Part shown: positions 58,162 to 64,000 of the stretch, in pieces
How positions within the stretch are numbered: the first letter of the stretch is position 1
Layout of the letters: each line of letters starts with the position of its first letter
Assembly: GCF_963675165.1 (NCBI RefSeq)
Contig: NC_087383.1
Coordinates: forward strand, 1,390,479-1,454,478
From: Halichondria panicea
Taxonomy: Eukaryota > Porifera > Demospongiae > Suberitida > Halichondriidae
Reading direction: 5' to 3'
Length of the DNA: 64,000 nt
Made by a program: the position numbers and the translations under genes
The notes under the pieces: generated by a model
What the model was told of the DNA's origin: nothing
Database searches by the model: none
The model's input: the letters and a program-made list of their open reading frames with translations, nothing else

Positions 58162-60943
58162 CACTTTAGCTGTAAGAAAAGGATACATGTTAAGGTTTTG
58201 ATCAAACATGATAAAGAAAGTGTCCTAAAACACAATTTACCACATTCCTAACTTCCTGTCAAGAGAAGCCAACTAAACAGCCAACGTGTACAAAGGAGAC
58301 TGTATAAATTGGCAAACATTTCTGAATCTACATTCTTGTGCTTGGTTCCGGCTGCAAAGCTAAGAACATCATAGTTTCAACTGTTCAGGAGAAGAATGCC
58401 CTCTCATTGCCCTTCACCATGCTATAAAACCACCCCAAGGAGAAGGGTTAGAACCAGCAAAGACTCTTCCAAGACAATTGCATGGAGCAGCACGTTCCGG
58501 CTCGTTAGCTAAAGAACAACTGCTTGTAAGCGTTTGTTGTTGATTGATCAATGGACCATGCAGCAATGAACTCAAGCTACATGTAAGGTAAGTTTTTACA
58601 GGTGATTTTATTTATCTGATCTTACAGAACTTGGGACTCTGGCACAAGAATCCTGTTTAATATTTCAACAGGTGTCCAGTATCAAAAACAAGCTGACACT
58701 TCCTTCAAACTGCTCTCATCGCATCCACACCCAGTACTGGTTCAAAGTGATCGGGTTGCCGTCTGAGATTGGTGCAGACCGTAAATTCTCACGCGGCAGC
58801 TTGCTCACTTCGAAACATGTTGGAGTGTTATCGACACTAAAGTGTTATCAACACTAAAGGACATGTTCATCCCTCCTCTCAAGACAAAATCCCATGCCCA
58901 AGGAAAAAAGAAAAAGTGAGCATCTCTTGTCAAACCATCAGTGTGTGCAATCAGTATTTTGTCATCACTCATTTGTATCCATTGACGCTTATTATACGAC
59001 AGTTTCTGTTTGAGCTGTTCTCCAATTTGCACTCTACATTTTGAGTCTAGCACATTTACATGTTCATTCTATTGATCAACTCTTTTTTGTATATTCATCT
59101 AAACATTTAATTCAAGGACAATTCTTCTCGTGCCAACAAAGACCTATCCATAGTGATCTCTAAGGTGTATGGGACAACTATCTTTGAACTTTGTGGAGGT
59201 ATTTCTCCCATGCCAAATCATATACAGGCAGGTAATGCATGTTCTATTGTCACTCAACTGTGAAGTAGCACCTGTTGAAAGTCACCAACAAATAAAGTAT
59301 ATATACTGGTACCCTCTTTTAATATTGAAGAACTAAGCTGATTATTTATTACTTGAGCTATCTACAAGTTGTATATTTACAAGCTTTGCTATCTTATGCC
59401 TACATGTAGCTGAACAACTATCATACTGTGAAGTTATTAAAGTCAGTTCATCATCCCAGACTTTTTAATTATGGTTAATATGTGGTCTAGTGTTTCCAGC
59501 TTGTGGTTTAGTTTCTGCTGCTTCTGGTCAGAATGCTCACCACAGGAAGATCAACCACTGTGACCTGACTGTTGGCTTCTGTTGGATCCACCATTCACCC
59601 TCACCAAAACCTCCACAACAGCTCTTACTAGGCTTGAGAGATTCTCAAATAGGCAAAGCACTACAAAGGACCGAAAGGAAATAGACCAATGCACTACAGC
59701 ATAATAATACACACCAGCTAGCTGAAGCCTGGGTATACTTCATAATTACGATGATTTGCAAGTGTTTCTCATTAACTTGAGTACTCATCGAAATTTGAAT
59801 GTTCAGATATAATTATTTCGTTATCAATTCGTCATCAGAAATGACAGTCAGACTAGACTACACACCCTCAATTGTCATGTGCATTCATAGACTCATACAG
59901 TGGAACGACCACCTCTGAAGAGCAACCATACGCTATAAAATGGCCAAGAGCTCAGGTCCGGATTGAAACTACAATAACTTCAATGCAATGTAAAGCAACC
60001 TCTCAATAACGGCCGTCTCTTACTCCGTATAACAAGCAGCTTCTAGTCCCCAATCAGCTTTATATAGAAAATAACCTCCCAGAACGGAGAGCCACACACA
60101 GAAAATTATTGCTGAGATAGCATTAATAAATAATTAGCACAATAATTGTGAAAACCGCCTAGCTGTATAGTAGCTTGTTCCTACAGCCTTTTCAAAGCTT
60201 GTACGAGCTAGAGAAGCAGTTAGCAAAGCTCCAAGATTTATTTGCAGCAAGAATTGACTCATAGAGCATACTAGCCTCGATTCCAGGCCGCACTGAAGGC
60301 TTTGTGAGGGAGGCCAAGAGCATACATGTGGTTGGATATCGAAACCTCTCAACAAAGACCACCTTTCTATAACGGCCAAAAGGCGGTTCCTCAATGGTGT
60401 TTGTTTAAATGTATATTTTTGGGTATTTATTCGAAATTAAATTAATATAGCCGGCCCTACATCACCCTTTTGAGCTGTACGGAAATTTAGAATACGAGAT
60501 ATTAACTGGGTAGTTAAATATGAAAATTTGCACCAACGAAACTTAACTTACCGGCTATACGATATTATTATTATTATCAATTCTTCATGACGTGCATAAT
60601 TAGAAGAACACACCCTCAACTAGCGGAGTCATACTGTACTATAGTCCCATGTCTCTCATGTTACTCTAATTATTCTGGAAGTTGAGACACAGATATGAAT
60701 TACCTTAATGTGAGGAGAGAAAAGACCGGTTGTGTGAATGCAGAGCAGCTATAAAGGCAGCATATCCAACACCAAGAGATTGAGCAGCACCGTGGCCATA
60801 TTTTGCTGATTCAGCATCATACACTGAGCTACCACACCTTTGGGGGAGGGGCTGACACGTGGTGGAGAAAGCAGAAGCTCAAAAGAAGAGAAGCTTTGAA
60901 AGCAGTCACTTGGCCTACTCTGAGGGAAACAAAGTGTTAAAGC
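58162..60943. other. Intergenic region between SMG5 and MRPL54
   Basis: 2.8 kb between divergent genes. It contains small open frames (58672-58857 +, 58805-59053 -, 59490-59684 +) that I cannot connect to any family, and a repeat relic at 59896-60385. Promoters of both flanking genes should lie at its ends. Confidence 0.5.
59896..60385. mobile_element. Degenerate element with cagtggaac / ctctataacggcc ends
   Basis: Starts cagtggaacgaccacctc and contains several aacctctcaa/aacggcc words. The right arm (ctttctataacggccaaaag, then cggttcctcaatg) runs in roughly inverted order. The style is that of pogo/Tigger-type non-autonomous elements; heavily eroded. Confidence 0.5.
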
Positions 60944-61697
60944 ATGTCAAGATTTCACAGATGCTCGAGATTCTACTCCATCTGGTCAAAGTATTTGATG
61001 TTTAGTCCTTCAACTGGATCAAGGCCTATTATTACGACCAACCTGATTAGAATGGACAGATGCACGCATGTGTGGAGCCTAACTAAACAATTACATCCTG
61101 TTGCCCCTGGCCATACTGTTGTGCAGAAAAGAGGAGCAAAAAGTAAGCGATGTTAACAGTTATATTGTTCGTTTCCTTTTGAGATGATGCTTTACCCGAT
61201 CAAGTAGGCTTGTAACAGCACCGGATGTTCACGGGATGTAGAAACGCTCTAAATAATATCACTTTTCCTTAGCTAAGCTAACCCTTCCCTGCCTAAGATT
61301 AACATCCAGTGCTGTACATGCTAATTGTATGGTACTAGCTAGGTCATTAATTTTATATTGTCTAGTTAATGATCTTTACCTTACCATAATTATGCATACT
61401 TTCTCTGTCTTAGGTAAAGCTGCAAGTAAGAAGAACAAAGAAGATTCAACTAACATTACCAATTCGTCTGGTCCGTTGGACCCCACTGTGTGCAACGGTG
61501 TGAATATTTTAAAGAATGGCAGCGATCCTCCTATCAAACCAGACTCTGAGTATCCTGAATGGTTGTGGGGACTAATTGAAGGAGCCGAGACGCCCAAGAC
61601 ACCATCAGAGTTATCACCTGACACCAAGCAATATTGGAGAAGGCTCAACAAAGTAAAAGCTCACGATGGAAATGAACTACAAAAACGACTTAGATAG
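60944..61697 (+). CDS. MRPL54: Mitochondrial ribosomal protein mL54
   Basis: Large-subunit mitoribosome protein. Two exons, 60944-61142 and 61414-61697, 160 aa (human 138). Exon 1 encodes an Arg/Ser-rich, Asp/Glu-poor leader typical of mitochondrial import (MSRFHRCSRFYSIWSKYL). Exon 2 has NGVNILKNGSDPPIKPDSEY, PEWLWGLIEG, the PKTPSELSPDTKQYWRRLNK segment and a basic end KRLR, matching the MRPL54 core (GVNI...KPD.EYPEWL...YWRRL). Confidence 0.93.
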
Positions 61698-61954
61698 GAA
61701 TGTATGTAAACATTGTATTAGTTAACGCAAACTGTCTTTATGCAAAAAGAATAACTATCAATTCTATTAGCTGCGATTAATAGTATGCTGATTTTGTGTT
61801 TGTTGAGCTCTGTCATAAAGAGTTAATAATTACAGAGTCCCACCTACGCAATAAGTACATGCAGTGTTTACAGTGATGCCAGTGTTCCCAGTGTCCAGTT
61901 CGAATAGCCTGTTATGAGAATAAGCAATACAGTACATGTACAGTACATAAAAAC

Positions 61955-62337
61955 TAGGCCCTGATAAATTATGCTCGGAATAATTTAGCATAATAGGTGT
62001 CTAAAGAATAATTGGGAATAAAAAATAGGCGTAAATGTCCATTTTTGGTAAAGATCATTACATTAAGTTTTGCATAACGACGTTTTCATGACAAAAATGC
62101 TGAAGTTGGAATCAGTTCAAGTCAGCAAGATAACACTGAGAATCATGATTATATTAATTATGTCGTGTGTCAGTTGCATGTGTACATGTGCTGTGTTTAT
62201 GTCTACGTTTTATAATTATATGTCGCATTTTTTTGCACTTTTATGAGAATAATCGGGTTTTTTATGAGAATAATAGGCACATTTTTCAAGAATTAATAAT
62301 GGGTGAAAAAAAGCATAATATTATTTATCAGGGCCTA
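61955..62337. mobile_element. Inverted-repeat element with TAGGCCCTGATAAAT ends
   Basis: Left end taggccctgataaatta at 61955 and right end atttatcagggccta at 62323-62337 are inverse copies. Repeated tgagaataat/gaataatt words inside; no coding. It lies 167 bp upstream of the Miro start codon, so it may overlap its promoter. Confidence 0.75.
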
Positions 62338-62503
62338 ATAAAAACTTCTGTGGCATTGCTATGACTGTTTGCGCATGCACGCATCCCCTGCACCTGAAGA
62401 TCAGCCTCGGGGTCAGACCGCGGACTGCATGATTCAAGTAGCCGCGGTAATTGTTAGACTGGATGCACTTCAGTTAGAGTTTTATGATGGTGGTGTCAAC
62501 AGA

Positions 62504-63729
<1,226 letters not shown>

Positions 63730-63864
63730 TAACTCAGGGGCACAACCTTTTAAATAATGATGTCGTCTTAATACAAGTCTTTTGGGGACAGAATATTGCG
63801 AAATATACAGTAGGAAAGATATTGAATTTGTTGCCCTCTTCAAGTTGTTTTCTTTACAGTATTA

Positions 63865-64000
63865 CCGTATTAGCGACCATTTAATTGAGCCAGAGTCAGT
63901 GGCTTACATATTTCCTTCACGGTCAATAAAACATGACATTTCCTGGCCAATCACTATTTCTGTTTGCCCTCAAGGTATGTGGTGGTTATTATTGCTCTCT
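63865..64000. mobile_element. Left end of a further CCGTAT-type MITE (family E), cut by the window
   Basis: TA then CCGTATTAGCGACCATTTAA in the Miro intron. Its interior is unlike families A-D. The right end is outside the window, so the call rests on the terminus only. Confidence 0.4.

Overview
The window reads as a stretch of an animal nuclear genome. It is gene-dense and intron-rich, with mostly short GT-AG introns. Head-to-head gene pairs lie a few hundred bases apart, and introns hold many small inverted-repeat elements. The gene repertoire is metazoan: RasGRF, a CRAL-TRIO tyrosine phosphatase, EFL1, SMG5, Miro, RIIAD1, and a protein with a VWA domain and EGF modules. Compactness and element style suggest a sponge, probably a demosponge; this is inference, not proof.

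Layout, left to right. 1-8221 (-): 5' part of a RasGRF-type Ras/Rho exchange factor, running off the left edge. 8452-18689 (-): PTPN9/MEG2-like phosphatase with an unusually long tyrosine-motif-rich linker. 18976-25336 (+): complete EFL1, the GTPase that releases eIF6 from 60S subunits, divergent from PTPN9. 25730-27477 (+): DRAM/TMEM150-type membrane protein. 27684-30166 (-): secreted or membrane protein with VWA, two EGF modules and a C-terminal membrane segment. 30660-37317: three mutually paralogous unrecognised genes (-,+,-) built from a repeated two-exon helical unit. 37537-39603 (-): papain-family protease. 40039-43824 (-): membrane-anchored M28 zinc aminopeptidase. 44067-44530 (+): RIIAD1. 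44782-58161 (-): complete SMG5 (nonsense-mediated decay) with two long introns. 60944-61697 (+): MRPL54. 62504 to the right edge (+): start of Miro (RHOT).

I checked codon phase across every junction of the complete genes, and the exon sums close in frame: PTPN9 962 aa, EFL1 1088, SMG5 1021, M28 540, protease 364, VWA/EGF 657, paralogs 327/382/477, RIIAD1 93, MRPL54 160. Apart from the three paralogs the genes do not form a pathway. EFL1, SMG5 and MRPL54 are housekeeping RNA/translation genes, RasGRF and PTPN9 are signalling genes, and the protease and M28 peptidase are neighbouring secretory-pathway peptidases.

The most interesting signals are: (i) the three-gene family with a repeated 73-nt exon split by an identically placed phase-1 intron; (ii) several sequence-unrelated MITE families that all carry TA-flanked CCGTAT ends, as if mobilised by one transposase; (iii) five YxxV tyrosine motifs in the PTPN9 linker; (iv) an altered active-site segment in the papain-family protease.
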